A DNA stretch of 64,000 bases from Clostridiales bacterium (GCA_015056145.1 SVGY01000002.1:1-64000); one strand, 5' to 3'. Numbered from the stretch's first letter, positions 42,496-51,247 are shown. Notes: a model not told the origin generated them from the letters alone. Translations and numbers: made by a program.

Positions 42496-43056
42496 TCATT
42501 TTTCCAATGCAATACGAAGAAAAGCCCGATGGGCGTTTTCCAGCCGCTGTAGCATTTCTTCCTCCGGCAAATCCTCTGCACCCGTAGCAAGAATGGAGCC
42601 CACGCCTGTGGTAAATATCAGCATATTCAGATGCAACTCCTTCGCTTTTTCAAAGGAAATATTCAGGCTCTGGGCAATCTGCCTGGGAACACGCACATCC
42701 GCTTCCCGTCCGTACAGATCATCCAGCGTGTGAACGTACTCCCGCCTGCGCTGCACAAACATCTGGAACAGATGCGGCTCCTCCCGGGCATAGCGCACAT
42801 AGGCGTAACCTGTGGAACGGAACGGATCCGCCGGGTTGATGTGCTGGGCCATGTACGCCCGCATGTGGTCGGCAGCCTTCTCCGCAACTGCACTGCGCAG
42901 TTCATCCATGTTGCTCAGGTAGCTGTAAATGGGCTGCACCGAGCAATGCAGCTCCTCGGCGATACGCTTCACCAGCACCTGTGCAGCGCCCTCCCGTCGG
43001 GCAACGGAAAAGGCTGCGTCTACAACCATCTCCCGGTTGATTCTCTGCTTTGGCAT
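42496..43056 (-). CDS. TetR family transcriptional regulator
   Basis: 186 residues: N-terminal HTH (about 8-50) with VKRIAEELHCSVQPIYSYL, then a helical ligand-binding domain. GGGGAG lies 5 nt before the ATG. It heads the operon with the flavodoxin gene. Its promoter has consensus boxes and an inverted repeat across the -10, which points to autorepression. The ligand is unknown; possible signals include redox-active or quinone-like compounds, given the partner gene. Confidence 0.9.
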   Translation of the reverse strand: MPKQRINREMVVDAAFSVARREGAAQVLVKRIAEELHCSVQPIYSYLSNMDELRSAVAEKAADHMRAYMAQHINPADPFRSTGYAYVRYAREEPHLFQMFVQRRREYVHTLDDLYGREADVRVPRQIAQSLNISFEKAKELHLNMLIFTTGVGSILATGAEDLPEEEMLQRLENAHRAFLRIALEK

Positions 43057-43078
43057 GATATCTCCCCTGACATTTTAG

Positions 43079-43104
43079 ATAAACAAATTATATAACTCGT
43101 TTAT
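43079..43104. promoter_or_regulatory. Candidate TetR operator
   Basis: ATAAAC-N14-GTTTAT inverted repeat spanning the tetR -10 box. The spacing is wider than typical for the family, so it is a candidate only. Confidence 0.45.
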
Positions 43105-43115
43105 ATTTCTGTCAA
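43087..43115 (-). promoter_or_regulatory. tetR promoter, full consensus
   Basis: Minus strand TTGACA (43115-43110), 17-bp spacer, TATAAT (43092-43087): exact sigma-A consensus boxes, implying strong transcription unless repressed. Confidence 0.85.
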
Positions 43116-43137
43116 CAGCTGGTTCCGGCTTTTTCCC

Positions 43138-43166
43138 TTGCATCGTACATGACAATGGGTTATAAT
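43138..43166 (+). promoter_or_regulatory. Promoter of the 43.2-48.4 kb operon
   Basis: TTGCAT (43138-43143), 17-bp spacer, TATAAT (43161-43166). Confidence 0.75.
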
Positions 43167-43225
43167 CAATACTGGTTCTTTGTGCAGAGAATCACTCCAT
43201 TCTTTTAGGAAGGATGAAACAATAA

Positions 43226-44518
43226 ATGGAACTTCAATCAAAACGTCACAATCCCCTGACATTCTATCTCCGGATACTGATGTACATGTTCATCGCCCTG
43301 ATGATCCGGGTATTCTGCCTCTTGCCGCTGGCAGCCCTGTTCATTTTCGAGGCAGGTGATCCCCTGCGCTGGCTGGCCCTGCTGTGCCCCGTGCTGCTCA
43401 TCTTTCTGGTTATGCCCCTGCGCTACTCCTTTGCAGAGGCTCTGGTACAGGAGCGTGGCAGCCGCTATTTCTCCTTTGACAAAGCTTTCAGCCTGTCCAG
43501 CTACTTTTCCAAGCTGGGCGAAGGGATCCTGCATTTCTTCAGCGTGCTGAAGTGGCTTCTTCCCGTTGTTCCGCTTGCGCTGTATGTAAAAAAGTACTTC
43601 AGCGAAATGTGGGCCACCGAGGTTTTGTCCACCATTTCCAACCTCGGCCTGAAGGCAAAGGAAATCTGGGACTCTGTCGCCAATTTCTTCCTGAAACTTT
43701 TTGGTAAAGAACCCCTTGCAGCATCGTCTGCAAGCTTTGGCCTGATGGAAGGCATTTATGTAATCCTTGGCGTTGTGGCGCTTTTGGCGCTGATCTTCCT
43801 TATCGGCGTTATGCGCAACAGCTCTACCCGCTACATCTGGGCCGTTGCCCACCGTGACGGACTTCCCGTCCGCAAGGAAGTCCGCCGTCGCATCCGTGGC
43901 CGCCGCATCGAGCAGCTTCTGGTGGCGCTGATGAATCTCATCCTGCTCGCTCCTTTCTTTTATATTATCTACAAGTGCTTCAAGCCCGTCATCACCGAAG
44001 TGAGCAACTCTGCGCTGAGCATCGCCCTTGGTCAGGATGTGAATATCCCCCTCGGTCTCAAGAACATCCTTATCCTCGTCGGTTCCTTCTTCGGCGTTTA
44101 CATGACTTTGCTGCCCGCCCGCCGCATCCTTACCGCCGCCTTTGCTTCCAGGCAGCTGCGCCATACCGTGCGCCAAAACGACGAGCTGGATTTCCCCGGC
44201 GCTGAGGAGCTGGAGGAAGATGTATCCGATATCGACCTTGAAAACCTTGACCTGGCTGACCAGCCCATGATGCAGCAGCCTATGATGCAGCAGCCCATGA
44301 TGGCACCCATTCCCATCGAAGGCATGACCGCCGTGCCCCAGATGGTGGACGGCCAGATGCAGTATGTGTATATGCCCGCCGATGCCAACGCCCTGCCCCC
44401 GGCCACTGTTCCCCAGTGGGCACAGGCCGAAAACGACGGCACCGCCATCCCTGAAACCCCTGTCATTCCCGCATCTTTCCTTGCCAACGAGTCCGCCGGC
44501 TCCGATCTTGATGCCTGA
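43226..44518 (+). CDS. Hypothetical multi-pass membrane protein
   Basis: 430 residues. Six or so membrane segments (near 15-65, 105-120, 170-195, 235-255, 278-298), a basic loop (RKEVRRRIRGRRIEQ), then an acidic, soluble C-terminal tail with a short Met/Gln repeat (QPMMQQPMMQQPMM) and Pro-rich end. I do not recognise the family. An N-terminal membrane body with a disordered tail suggests a scaffold or sensor, but this is speculation. AGGAAGG lies about 12 nt before the ATG; a three-codon ATG-AAA-CAA-TAA mini-frame precedes it. First gene of a five-gene operon; its stop overlaps the RsuA start (TGATG). Confidence 0.8.
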   Translation: MELQSKRHNPLTFYLRILMYMFIALMIRVFCLLPLAALFIFEAGDPLRWLALLCPVLLIFLVMPLRYSFAEALVQERGSRYFSFDKAFSLSSYFSKLGEGILHFFSVLKWLLPVVPLALYVKKYFSEMWATEVLSTISNLGLKAKEIWDSVANFFLKLFGKEPLAASSASFGLMEGIYVILGVVALLALIFLIGVMRNSSTRYIWAVAHRDGLPVRKEVRRRIRGRRIEQLLVALMNLILLAPFFYIIYKCFKPVITEVSNSALSIALGQDVNIPLGLKNILILVGSFFGVYMTLLPARRILTAAFASRQLRHTVRQNDELDFPGAEELEEDVSDIDLENLDLADQPMMQQPMMQQPMMAPIPIEGMTAVPQMVDGQMQYVYMPADANALPPATVPQWAQAENDGTAIPETPVIPASFLANESAGSDLDA

Positions 44519-45261
44519 TGCGGCTGGATAAATACCTCGCCCTCAGCGGCGAACGCACCCGCAGCGAAGCCACAAGGCTGATCCGCTCCGGTGCGGTGGA
44601 AGTAAACTGCGCCATCGTAAAAGATGGCGCATTCCATATTTCAGAAACAGATGAAATCCGGCTGCTGGGACAAGTGATCTCGGACAGCGGCAATCAATAC
44701 CTGATGCTTTTTAAGCCCGCCGGGGTACTCACTGCTGCCCGGGACAAGCATGCCTCCACGGTGATGGATCTTGTGCCGGAACGCTATGTACGCCGCAAGG
44801 TATTGCCTGTGGGCCGTCTGGACAAGGACACCACCGGTCTTTTGCTGCTCACCAACGACGGCGAGCTGGCCCACCGGCTCCTGAGCCCCAAGCGCCATGT
44901 AACCAAAACCTACCTCGCCACCGTTACCGGACGCCTGGACGAAAGCGACGTGGCCGCCTTTGAAGCAGGCATCGAATTGTCCGATTTTGTTTCCATGCCC
45001 GCAGGCCTCACCATCCTCTCAGCGGAGGGCGACGAAAGCCGGGCCCTGGTAGAACTTCGGGAAGGCAAATTTCATCAGGTGAAGCGCATGTTTCTGGCCC
45101 GGGGCCACGAGGTCATCACCCTGCACCGGCCCACCTTCGGCCCCCTTCAGCTGGATGAAACCCTCAAGCCCGGGGACAGCCGGGAGCTGACCCAGGAGGA
45201 AGTAACTGCCCTGCGAAAATGCGCCGGTCTTCTTGACGGAAAGGAAGATTCCCATGGCTGA
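44518..45261 (+). CDS. 16S rRNA pseudouridine synthase (RsuA-like)
   Basis: 247 residues. N-terminal S4 domain (MRLDKYLALSGERTRSEATR), then the synthase domain: LMLFKPAGVLTAARDK, the catalytic GRLDKDTTGLLLLTNDG with the key Asp at about 103, and VRELREGKFHQVKRM-like segment (actual: LVELREGKFHQVKRMF). RsuA modifies U516 of 16S rRNA; RluB/E paralogues are possible, though ARDKHASTVMDLV favours RsuA. Overlaps the RsmC-like gene by 8 bp, so both 16S-directed enzymes are coupled. Confidence 0.9.
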   Translation: MRLDKYLALSGERTRSEATRLIRSGAVEVNCAIVKDGAFHISETDEIRLLGQVISDSGNQYLMLFKPAGVLTAARDKHASTVMDLVPERYVRRKVLPVGRLDKDTTGLLLLTNDGELAHRLLSPKRHVTKTYLATVTGRLDESDVAAFEAGIELSDFVSMPAGLTILSAEGDESRALVELREGKFHQVKRMFLARGHEVITLHRPTFGPLQLDETLKPGDSRELTQEEVTALRKCAGLLDGKEDSHG

Positions 45262-45853
45262 TCATTACTACACCAAGGATCCCACCAGCCAGCACAAACC
45301 CGGCGTGGTGGAGTACGCCTACCGGGGGCACAGCCTCCGCTTTGATACGGACAGCGGCGTTTTTTCCCGCACAGAGATCGACCGGGGCACCCACGAGCTG
45401 CTGGCAGCCCTGCCCGACACCCTGGAAGGCAAGCTGCTGGATTTGGGCTGCGGCTATGGCGTCATCGGTATTTCTGTGGGAAAAGCCTTCCCAAATACCG
45501 ACGTGCTCATGGCGGATATCAACCAGCGTGCCTGTGACCTCAGCCTGGAAAACGCCCGTAAAAACGGAGTGAAGGCCCAGGTTTTGCAGAGCGATGGCTA
45601 TGAAAACATCTCCGGAACCGGCTTTGATCACATCCTGCAAAACCCGCCCATTCGTGCTGGAAAAGCCGTTATCTACGCCATGTTTGCCGAGGCTGCAAAA
45701 CGTCTTGCCCCCGGGGGCAGGCTTTGGCTGGTCATCCGTAAACAGCAGGGGGCCGAATCTGCGCTGCGCTACCTCAGCACCCTGTTCTCCAACGTGGAAA
45801 CAATCGCCAAGAAGGGCGGTTTCTGGATAATTTGTTGTTCTTTGCCCCTGTAA
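45254..45853 (+). CDS. RsmC-like class I methyltransferase
   Basis: 199 residues. SAM-binding loop LLDLGCGYGVIGISVGKAFP (about 62-81) and the amino-methyltransferase motif NPPIR (about 129-133), which is the rRNA guanine-N2 signature of the RsmC/RlmG group. The N-terminus DHYYTKDPTSQHKPG is typical of the single-domain Bacillota form. Likely target: G1207 of 16S rRNA. The frame starts earlier at 45233, but GGAAG lies 7-8 nt before the ATG at 45254. It follows the rsuA-like gene. Confidence 0.88.
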   Translation: MADHYYTKDPTSQHKPGVVEYAYRGHSLRFDTDSGVFSRTEIDRGTHELLAALPDTLEGKLLDLGCGYGVIGISVGKAFPNTDVLMADINQRACDLSLENARKNGVKAQVLQSDGYENISGTGFDHILQNPPIRAGKAVIYAMFAEAAKRLAPGGRLWLVIRKQQGAESALRYLSTLFSNVETIAKKGGFWIICCSLPL

Positions 45854-45870
45854 GCGAAAGGAGAAGCTCC

Positions 45871-47049
45871 ATGATGTACGACCGAAGCTACTTTGACCAG
45901 CCCATCTCCCGCATGGGTACCGCCTCGGAAAAATGGGACGGCATTCAGGAAAGGGAACACTGCGATCTCCTCCCCATGTGGGTGGCGGATATGGATTTCC
46001 GCTGCGCTGAAGAGATCACCGATGCCATTCGCAAGCGTGCGGAACATCCCGTGTTCGGCTATACCTTCTCAACCGAAAAGGCCACCCAGGCCATGCTGGA
46101 TTTCATGGAGCGCCGCCACGGCCTCACCCTTACCAGCAACCAGCAGAGCATGATGCCCTGTGTTATCACCGGCCTGAAGGCAGGCGTGCTTGCCCTGACC
46201 AACCCCGGCGACGGCGTTATTGTGCAGCCTCCGGTATATGGTCCCTTCTTTGCCAGCGTCCGGGACAACGACCGTAAATTGATGGAATGCCCCTTGATCC
46301 ACCATGAGGATGGCAGCTACGAAATGGATCTTGCCAGCGTGGAGGAAGCCTGCAAAAACGGCGCAAAGCTGATGTTGCTGTGCAACCCCCACAACCCGGT
46401 GGGCCACGCCTGGGAAAAGAACGTGCTTGAAAAGCTGTGGAAGATTCTTAACCACTATGGCGTGTGGCTGGTTTCCGATGAGATCCATGAGGATTTTCAG
46501 CTGGAACCCGGCTGCTTTACCCCTATACTGAACGTCGCCACTGGCGAGAACGACAAAGTCTGCTCCCTTACCAGCGCCAGCAAAAGCTTCAACCTGGCCG
46601 GACTGCAGCAGGCAGTGATGTTCACCCGCAATCAGGAAATGAAATCCCGCATGGAAGCCGTCATGAATAATGCCGGTGTGGTGCAGGGAAACATCTTTGC
46701 CATGGAAGCCACCGAAGCCGCCTTTGGCCAGGGCGACAACTGGCTGGACGGCCTGCTTGACTACCTGCGGGGCAATGCCGAATACCTGCGCCGGGAGCTG
46801 AAAGCCCGTCTGCCGGAGATCGTGCTCTCCCCCAGCAACGCCACCTATGTGGGCTGGATGGACATGCGTGCCTACGGCCTCACCGACGAGGAGCTGACCC
46901 GCCGCACCCACGAAGCCGGCGTCGCCTTCACCGGCGGTCCCTTCTTCGGTGCCGAAACCGGAAAAGGCTTCCTGCGTTTCAATTTCGCATGCCCCAGGGC
47001 TCAGGTGGAAGAAGCCATCTGCCGGATGGAAAAAGCATTCAAGGCATAA
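45871..47049 (+). CDS. PatB/MalY family PLP-dependent C-S lyase/aminotransferase
   Basis: 392 residues, fold-type I. The N-terminus has WVADMDFRCAEEI, then PVYGPFF, CNPHNPVGHAW, VSDEIHEDF and the PLP lysine in SASKSFNLAGLQQ (about 233-246). Members of this group are cystathionine beta-lyases (PatB/MalY) that release homocysteine, sometimes acting as aminotransferases. AAAGGAG lies 7 nt before the ATG at 45871, 18 bp after the RsmC-like stop. It is in the same operon as the PepV-like gene, which fits peptide-derived sulfur amino acid use. Confidence 0.92.
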   Translation: MMYDRSYFDQPISRMGTASEKWDGIQEREHCDLLPMWVADMDFRCAEEITDAIRKRAEHPVFGYTFSTEKATQAMLDFMERRHGLTLTSNQQSMMPCVITGLKAGVLALTNPGDGVIVQPPVYGPFFASVRDNDRKLMECPLIHHEDGSYEMDLASVEEACKNGAKLMLLCNPHNPVGHAWEKNVLEKLWKILNHYGVWLVSDEIHEDFQLEPGCFTPILNVATGENDKVCSLTSASKSFNLAGLQQAVMFTRNQEMKSRMEAVMNNAGVVQGNIFAMEATEAAFGQGDNWLDGLLDYLRGNAEYLRRELKARLPEIVLSPSNATYVGWMDMRAYGLTDEELTRRTHEAGVAFTGGPFFGAETGKGFLRFNFACPRAQVEEAICRMEKAFKA

Positions 47050-47070
47050 GCCTTTTTGGGAGGAACAACT

Positions 47071-48438
47071 ATGGAACAGCTTAACAAAATTATCGAAGGC
47101 ATGAGAGAACCCCTGGTGGATATGGTCAGCCGCTGGCTGAGCATTGCCAGCGTGCGTGCAGAGGGCAAGCCTGGCGCACCCTTTGGCGACGAATGCCGTG
47201 AAGCCCTGGACGTGGCCCTGAAGGATGCCGCAGACCTGGGCTTTGACGTGCGCAATTTTGACGGTTACGCCGGCGACGTGCGCATGGGCAGCATTGATGT
47301 GGAACCCCTGGGCATTCTGGGCCACCTGGACGTGGTGCCTGCCGGCGACGGCTGGAAAACCGACCCCTTCGTACCCACCCGGGACGGGGACCGCATCTAT
47401 GCCCGTGGCTCCTCCGACGACAAGGGCCCCGTGGCTGCCGCTTTGCTTGCCATGAAGGCCGTAAAGGATGCCGGCATTCCCCTCAGGCGTGAAGTACGCC
47501 TGATCCTTGGCTGCAGCGAGGAAACCGCCTGGGACGACATGGCCTACTACAGCCAGCACTGCGATATGCCCCGTACCGGTTTCAGCCCCGATGCAAGCTA
47601 TCCCGTCATCAACACCGAAAAGGGCTCTTTGCAGATCAGCCTCCACGCACCTTTTGATGCAGACGGAATTGTGAAGGAGATCCATGTGGGCGAACGCCAC
47701 AACGTCATTCCCGGCGAAGCCACCGCCCTTCTCAGCGGCGACAAGGCCCTTGAGGATACCATCAACGAAAAGGCCGCAGCCCTGGGCGTTGATGTAAAAG
47801 CCACCCTGACTGCTGAGGGCGTAAAGGTGCTTTCCGTTGGCATCACCGGCCACGCCGCTTACCCCGAAGGCGCCCGGAACGCTCTGGGCCAGATGCTGGT
47901 AGTGCTGGATGCCGCCGGCCTTACCGGCGTGCTTTCCGTGCTGGCAAAAGTGGTCGGCACCGAGTACAACGGCGAAAGCCTCGGCATTGCCTGCTCCGAC
48001 AAAACCAGCGGCCCCCTGAGCTGCAACCTGGGCATCCTCCAGTATGATGCAGAAAACGGCCTTTACGCCACGCTGGATATCCGCTATCCCATCCTGTGCG
48101 ACCACAAGGCCCTGACCGCCGCCCTCACTGCCGCCATCGGCGATACCATCACCGTAAAGGTGGACAGCCAGACTGAACCTCACCATGTGGCCCCCAACTC
48201 CGAACTGGTCACCGCCCTGCTGGACGCTTACCACGAAGTGACCGGGCGTGATCGGGTCTGCGTGGCCACCGGCGGCGGCACCTACGCCAAGTGCCTGGAA
48301 GAAGGCGTCGCTTTCGGCTGCGCCTTCCCTGACGACGAGGATCTTGCCCATCAGGCCAACGAATACCTCAGCATCGACGGCCTCATGACCAGCATCCGCA
48401 TTTTTGCCGCAGCCATCGTGAAGCTGGCCGGCGCCTGA
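47071..48438 (+). CDS. M20 family dipeptidase (PepV-like)
   Basis: 455 residues. Metal and catalytic motifs are visible: GHLDVVPAGDGW (first zinc His and catalytic Asp), SSDDKGPVAAALLAM (bridging Asp), LILGCSEETAWDD (catalytic Glu and ligand), and a late GGGTYAKCLEEG with EYLSIDGLM at the C-terminal end. The lid domain of about 180 residues matches PepV, a broad-specificity cytoplasmic dipeptidase. GGGAGG lies 7 nt before the ATG at 47071. It is the last gene of the operon, ending at a strong bidirectional terminator. Confidence 0.9.
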   Translation: MEQLNKIIEGMREPLVDMVSRWLSIASVRAEGKPGAPFGDECREALDVALKDAADLGFDVRNFDGYAGDVRMGSIDVEPLGILGHLDVVPAGDGWKTDPFVPTRDGDRIYARGSSDDKGPVAAALLAMKAVKDAGIPLRREVRLILGCSEETAWDDMAYYSQHCDMPRTGFSPDASYPVINTEKGSLQISLHAPFDADGIVKEIHVGERHNVIPGEATALLSGDKALEDTINEKAAALGVDVKATLTAEGVKVLSVGITGHAAYPEGARNALGQMLVVLDAAGLTGVLSVLAKVVGTEYNGESLGIACSDKTSGPLSCNLGILQYDAENGLYATLDIRYPILCDHKALTAALTAAIGDTITVKVDSQTEPHHVAPNSELVTALLDAYHEVTGRDRVCVATGGGTYAKCLEEGVAFGCAFPDDEDLAHQANEYLSIDGLMTSIRIFAAAIVKLAGA

Positions 48439-48467
48439 TGATTTCAATTGTATTGATTCCGGAATGC

Positions 48468-48506
48468 AAAGCCCCTCTCCGCCAAGATACGGTGGAGAGG
48501 GGCTTT
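48468..48506. terminator. Bidirectional terminator
   Basis: 13-bp perfect stem AAAGCCCCTCTCC / GGAGAGGGGCTTT between the convergent PepV-like and 48520 genes. Confidence 0.85.
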
Positions 48507-48519
48507 CGGTTTTGTCAGC

Positions 48520-49155
48520 TCAGTAAAGACCAAAGGTACTGCTGTATTCTTGCCAGGCCATGTCCCAGTCGTCGATGAACATGTAGTCTGCCATATTCAC
48601 AGACTGGGGAGTGGGCAAGTTTGTAAAATAGCCCATTGCCTCTTCATACTCCTGCTGCGTAATGGGCGTGCCTTCCAGGCTGTAGAGGTACTGGGGATCC
48701 GGCACATCTCCCTGGCCTTCCATTTTGTACAGCGGGTTCCAGTTGCAACCGGATTCGATGGAAAAGTTGAAAGCGCTTATCTCACGGATCTGGTATCCCT
48801 GCCAGGCTTCATCCTCCACCCTGAACCAGTGCGGTTGACCGTTATCCAGCACCTTGAGCACAAGGCTGTTGCCCAAAGGAGGCACCATTGTGCAAACAAA
48901 CTCAAGTCCATTTTCCGTCAGCGTATAGACATCGCACTGCCAGCCGCCGTGATTGACCATATCGGAGATCATTACTTCCATATTTCCATCAAGGTCGAGA
49001 TCGCACAGAGCAAAATGAGTATACTCCTTGCTGGCGGAAAGCAGCCCGGATACGGCCACATATGCCGTATTGCTGTCCACATAAGCAAGTGCGGCAGGCA
49101 TCGTAGCCAGCATAAGTATAAGAACCAGAGAAAAAACCTTAAAACAGCTATTCAT
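48520..49155 (-). CDS. Secreted protein with a DxDxDG motif
   Basis: 211 residues: signal peptide (about 1-24, cut near ALA), then a domain with FALCDLDLDGNMEVMISD (about 49-66), which resembles a calcium-binding FG-GAP/VCBS-type loop, and a Trp/Tyr-rich C-terminal half. The family is not recognised. Proteins with such motifs in gut Clostridia are usually extracellular. GGAG lies 8 nt before the ATG. It is 43 bp from the next minus-strand gene, also secreted, so they may be co-transcribed. Confidence 0.78.
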   Translation of the reverse strand: MNSCFKVFSLVLILMLATMPAALAYVDSNTAYVAVSGLLSASKEYTHFALCDLDLDGNMEVMISDMVNHGGWQCDVYTLTENGLEFVCTMVPPLGNSLVLKVLDNGQPHWFRVEDEAWQGYQIREISAFNFSIESGCNWNPLYKMEGQGDVPDPQYLYSLEGTPITQQEYEEAMGYFTNLPTPQSVNMADYMFIDDWDMAWQEYSSTFGLY

Positions 49156-49198
49156 CTTTCATGCTCCTTTTGTGATCGCTTTCGGGGAAAACGTTTCA

Positions 49199-49837
49199 TC
49201 AGCCCATGCCTGCTCCCTCATCATTGTTCTCCGGCGGAATATCGCCGCCTTCATCGGTGGGGGCAGGGGTCTCCTCCGGTTCGGGGGTTGGGGTGGGAAC
49301 GGTGGTGTTTTCAAAAACGATGGTCACAGTGCCGTTTTCGCTGACGCAGTTCATGGTGTACACGCCCAGCTGGATGGAATAGTTGGGGCTCAGCTTCAGG
49401 GCGGCGTTGGTATCGCTGACCAGCGCATAGCGCTCGTAGGGCGTATCCCGGTTGTCCATAGCCATTTGCAGGGCGTAGCACTGATAGGCGGAAATGACAA
49501 AATCGTTATATACGCTGTTGCCTACCTCCATGCCTTCAGGGGCGGTAAGCTTGATTTCGCACCGCTCGATGTAGGTATCCGTGGGATCGGTGCGGATGGT
49601 CATGGAAAGCACATCGCCAAAAATCTGGTACAGCATGCGCCCATCGCCCTGGCCGGAAGTGGCGCTGGCAACCACCAGCGGCAGCATATGCCGGTTTTCA
49701 CACTGGTTAATGAACTGCACATTTTCCGAGTAACTTTCCATAAAATCCTTGTAGGTCATGCCCGAAATAGCAAAACTCTCACAAAGGGGCATCAGGCACA
49801 GGCACGCAAGCAGCAGGAGGGCTGTAAATTTTCGCAA
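49199..49837 (-). CDS. Secreted hypothetical protein with Pro/Glu-rich tail (TTG start)
   Basis: 212 residues from a TTG start at 49837: LRKFTALLLLACLCLMPLCESFA is a clear signal peptide, preceded by AAAGGAG at 9 nt. An in-frame ATG at 49894 has no ribosome site and would put 19 polar residues before the signal peptide, so TTG is preferred. The middle (about 30-175) is a soluble domain of unknown family with CEIKLTAPEGMEVGN. The last 35 residues are Pro/Thr/Glu-rich (PTPTPEPEETPAPTDEGG). Function unknown; extracellular. Confidence 0.72.
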   Translation of the reverse strand: MRKFTALLLLACLCLMPLCESFAISGMTYKDFMESYSENVQFINQCENRHMLPLVVASATSGQGDGRMLYQIFGDVLSMTIRTDPTDTYIERCEIKLTAPEGMEVGNSVYNDFVISAYQCYALQMAMDNRDTPYERYALVSDTNAALKLSPNYSIQLGVYTMNCVSENGTVTIVFENTTVPTPTPEPEETPAPTDEGGDIPPENNDEGAGMG

Positions 49838-49932
49838 GAGGAAGGACTCCTTTCCATGTCCGAAACGTTTGCGGGAATGGAAAAAGCATAGCATAACCCC
49901 GGCAAATATGCAAGCCGGAACCCTTTTCCTGT

Positions 49933-49961
49933 TTGACAGTTCCTGCTTTGGCAGCTATGAT
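49933..49961 (+). promoter_or_regulatory. Promoter of the DIP1984 gene
   Basis: TTGACA (49933-49938), 17-bp spacer, TATGAT (49956-49961). Confidence 0.75.
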
Positions 49962-50026
49962 ATATTTTGGTGTTTTCAAGAAAACAATTTCCATGCCCCG
50001 GCATGATAACAGGGAGGTTTTTTACC

Positions 50027-50479
50027 ATGAAACTGGCAGAAGCATTGATCGAACGAAAAGATGTGCAAAACCGCCTGGAGGCTCTGAGAGCACGGCTCTG
50101 CGCCTGCGCCCTGACCCAGGAGGGAGAGGAACCTGCGGAGGCCCCGGAAAAGCTTATGGAGGAACTGCGCTTCCTTACCCTTCGCCACGAGGAGCTTTGC
50201 ACCCGCATCAACCTGACCAACAGCCGCAATACTGTGGAGGGCGAGACTCTTACCGCACTGCTTGCCCGCCGGGAAGCTCTTGGCAACCAACACAGCATTA
50301 TGGCAGATTTCCTCAATGCGGCCATGCAGGCTCCCCGCCGTTCTTCGGGCCGGGAGATCAAGATTCTGCCCACGATAAAAGTATCGGATCTTCGGGATCA
50401 GCTGGATGAAGCCTCCAAGGCCTTGCGGCAGTTGGATACCAAAATCCAGCAGGCCAACTGGAACATCGATCTCATCTGA
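50027..50479 (+). CDS. DIP1984 family protein
   Basis: 150 residues, mostly helical: MKLAEALIERKDVQNRLEAL, LRFLTLRHEELCTRINLTN (about 60-80), then LLARREALGNQHSIMADFL and a closing helix LDEASKALRQLDTKIQQANW. This matches the DIP1984/septicolysin-like family, whose function is not established. GGGAGG lies 9 nt before the ATG at 50027; the longer frame begins before the promoter's start site and is rejected. It leads a two-gene unit with a small membrane protein. Confidence 0.85.
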   Translation: MKLAEALIERKDVQNRLEALRARLCACALTQEGEEPAEAPEKLMEELRFLTLRHEELCTRINLTNSRNTVEGETLTALLARREALGNQHSIMADFLNAAMQAPRRSSGREIKILPTIKVSDLRDQLDEASKALRQLDTKIQQANWNIDLI

Positions 50480-50493
50480 TCCGGAGGAAGAAC

Positions 50494-50928
50494 ATGAAAA
50501 GAATCTACGCCTGGGAACCCTGGTTTTTCCTATTTTTCGGGGTGTTCCATCTACACAGGATCTGGGGTCTGGTTCACAGATCCTCCTATGCCGCTTTCTG
50601 GACAGGGATTCTCCAAAACAAAGGCATAGTTTATTTCGTGCTGATGGGGATTCTGGCTCTGCTTTGCATTTGCGGAATCGTGACGTTCTGCAAAAAACGG
50701 AAAACCAATTACTGGTGGCGCTGGATTTATCTCCTTGGCGGCGGATATCTGCTGTTTGATTTATTCTCCATCGCCGTCGGACTGAAAGTCTGGAACGATA
50801 TTCTGATGTTCATGTTCGACGTTGCTTCTCCCTGGTGGAATTTGATCTGGGGCTTCTTTGTGATATTGGGCGCTTTCGTGTTCTGTTTGGGCATTGTTTT
50901 GCTCAAAGAGCGAAAAGCACAGATTTGA
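50494..50928 (+). CDS. Small hypothetical membrane protein
   Basis: 144 residues with four hydrophobic segments (about 8-25, 45-65, 76-96, 112-135) separated by basic loops (CKKRKTN). I do not recognise the family. CGGAGG lies 8 nt before the ATG, 14 bp after the DIP1984 stop, so the genes are probably co-transcribed. Confidence 0.75.
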   Translation: MKRIYAWEPWFFLFFGVFHLHRIWGLVHRSSYAAFWTGILQNKGIVYFVLMGILALLCICGIVTFCKKRKTNYWWRWIYLLGGGYLLFDLFSIAVGLKVWNDILMFMFDVASPWWNLIWGFFVILGAFVFCLGIVLLKERKAQI

Positions 50929-51164
50929 TTTTTGCGGCGGTAGCGGAAAAGAGCGGGTGCATCTCTGCGGCTGAGAATGAGCCGTATTCAGAAGGCTATG
51001 GGCAAGGCCTGCAGGCCAAACCTGCGCACAATGTTTTTTACAGCCCGGACAGCGCACGTTAGCAATGTTCATGTTAAGTTTTTTACCACGCACCGGCTTT
51101 TCTGCGAGGGCGGGAACGGGGATCTTGCCGCAAAACAAGTTGTATCATAACGTATCTTTTTTTC
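50929..51164. other. Intergenic region before the glutamine synthetase promoter
   Basis: About 236 bp without a recognisable gene. A palindrome GGCCTGCAGGCC at about 51006-51017 and a Cys-rich minus-strand frame (RCPGCKKHC) were noted, but the latter has no ribosome site. No clear terminator for the 50494 gene. Confidence 0.4.
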
Positions 51165-51194
51165 TTGACATATCCTCTTCTCCGGGAGTATAAT
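51165..51194 (+). promoter_or_regulatory. Promoter of the glutamine synthetase gene
   Basis: TTGACA (51165-51170), 18-bp spacer, TATAAT (51189-51194): both boxes match consensus exactly. Confidence 0.85.
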
Positions 51195-51207
51195 TCTGCA
51201 ATGCAAA

Positions 51208-51247
51208 AGCGGCCTGCAGGTTTGCCTGCCTTTGCCGCTGCTTTTTT
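51208..51247 (+). terminator. Terminator-like hairpin in the glutamine synthetase leader
   Basis: Outer stem AGCGGC / GCCGCT and inner stem GCAGG / CCTGC, followed by GCTTTTTT. It lies between the promoter (start near 51201) and the ribosome site at about 51264, so it is a candidate attenuator. The upstream GCAAAAGC could pair with GCTTTTTTGC as an alternative. Confidence 0.65.

Noticed and set aside
50761-51138. Minus-strand frame with RCPGCKKHC, resembling a zinc ribbon
   Set aside because: No ribosome site, overlaps the end of a supported gene, and the rest of the sequence is not protein-like.
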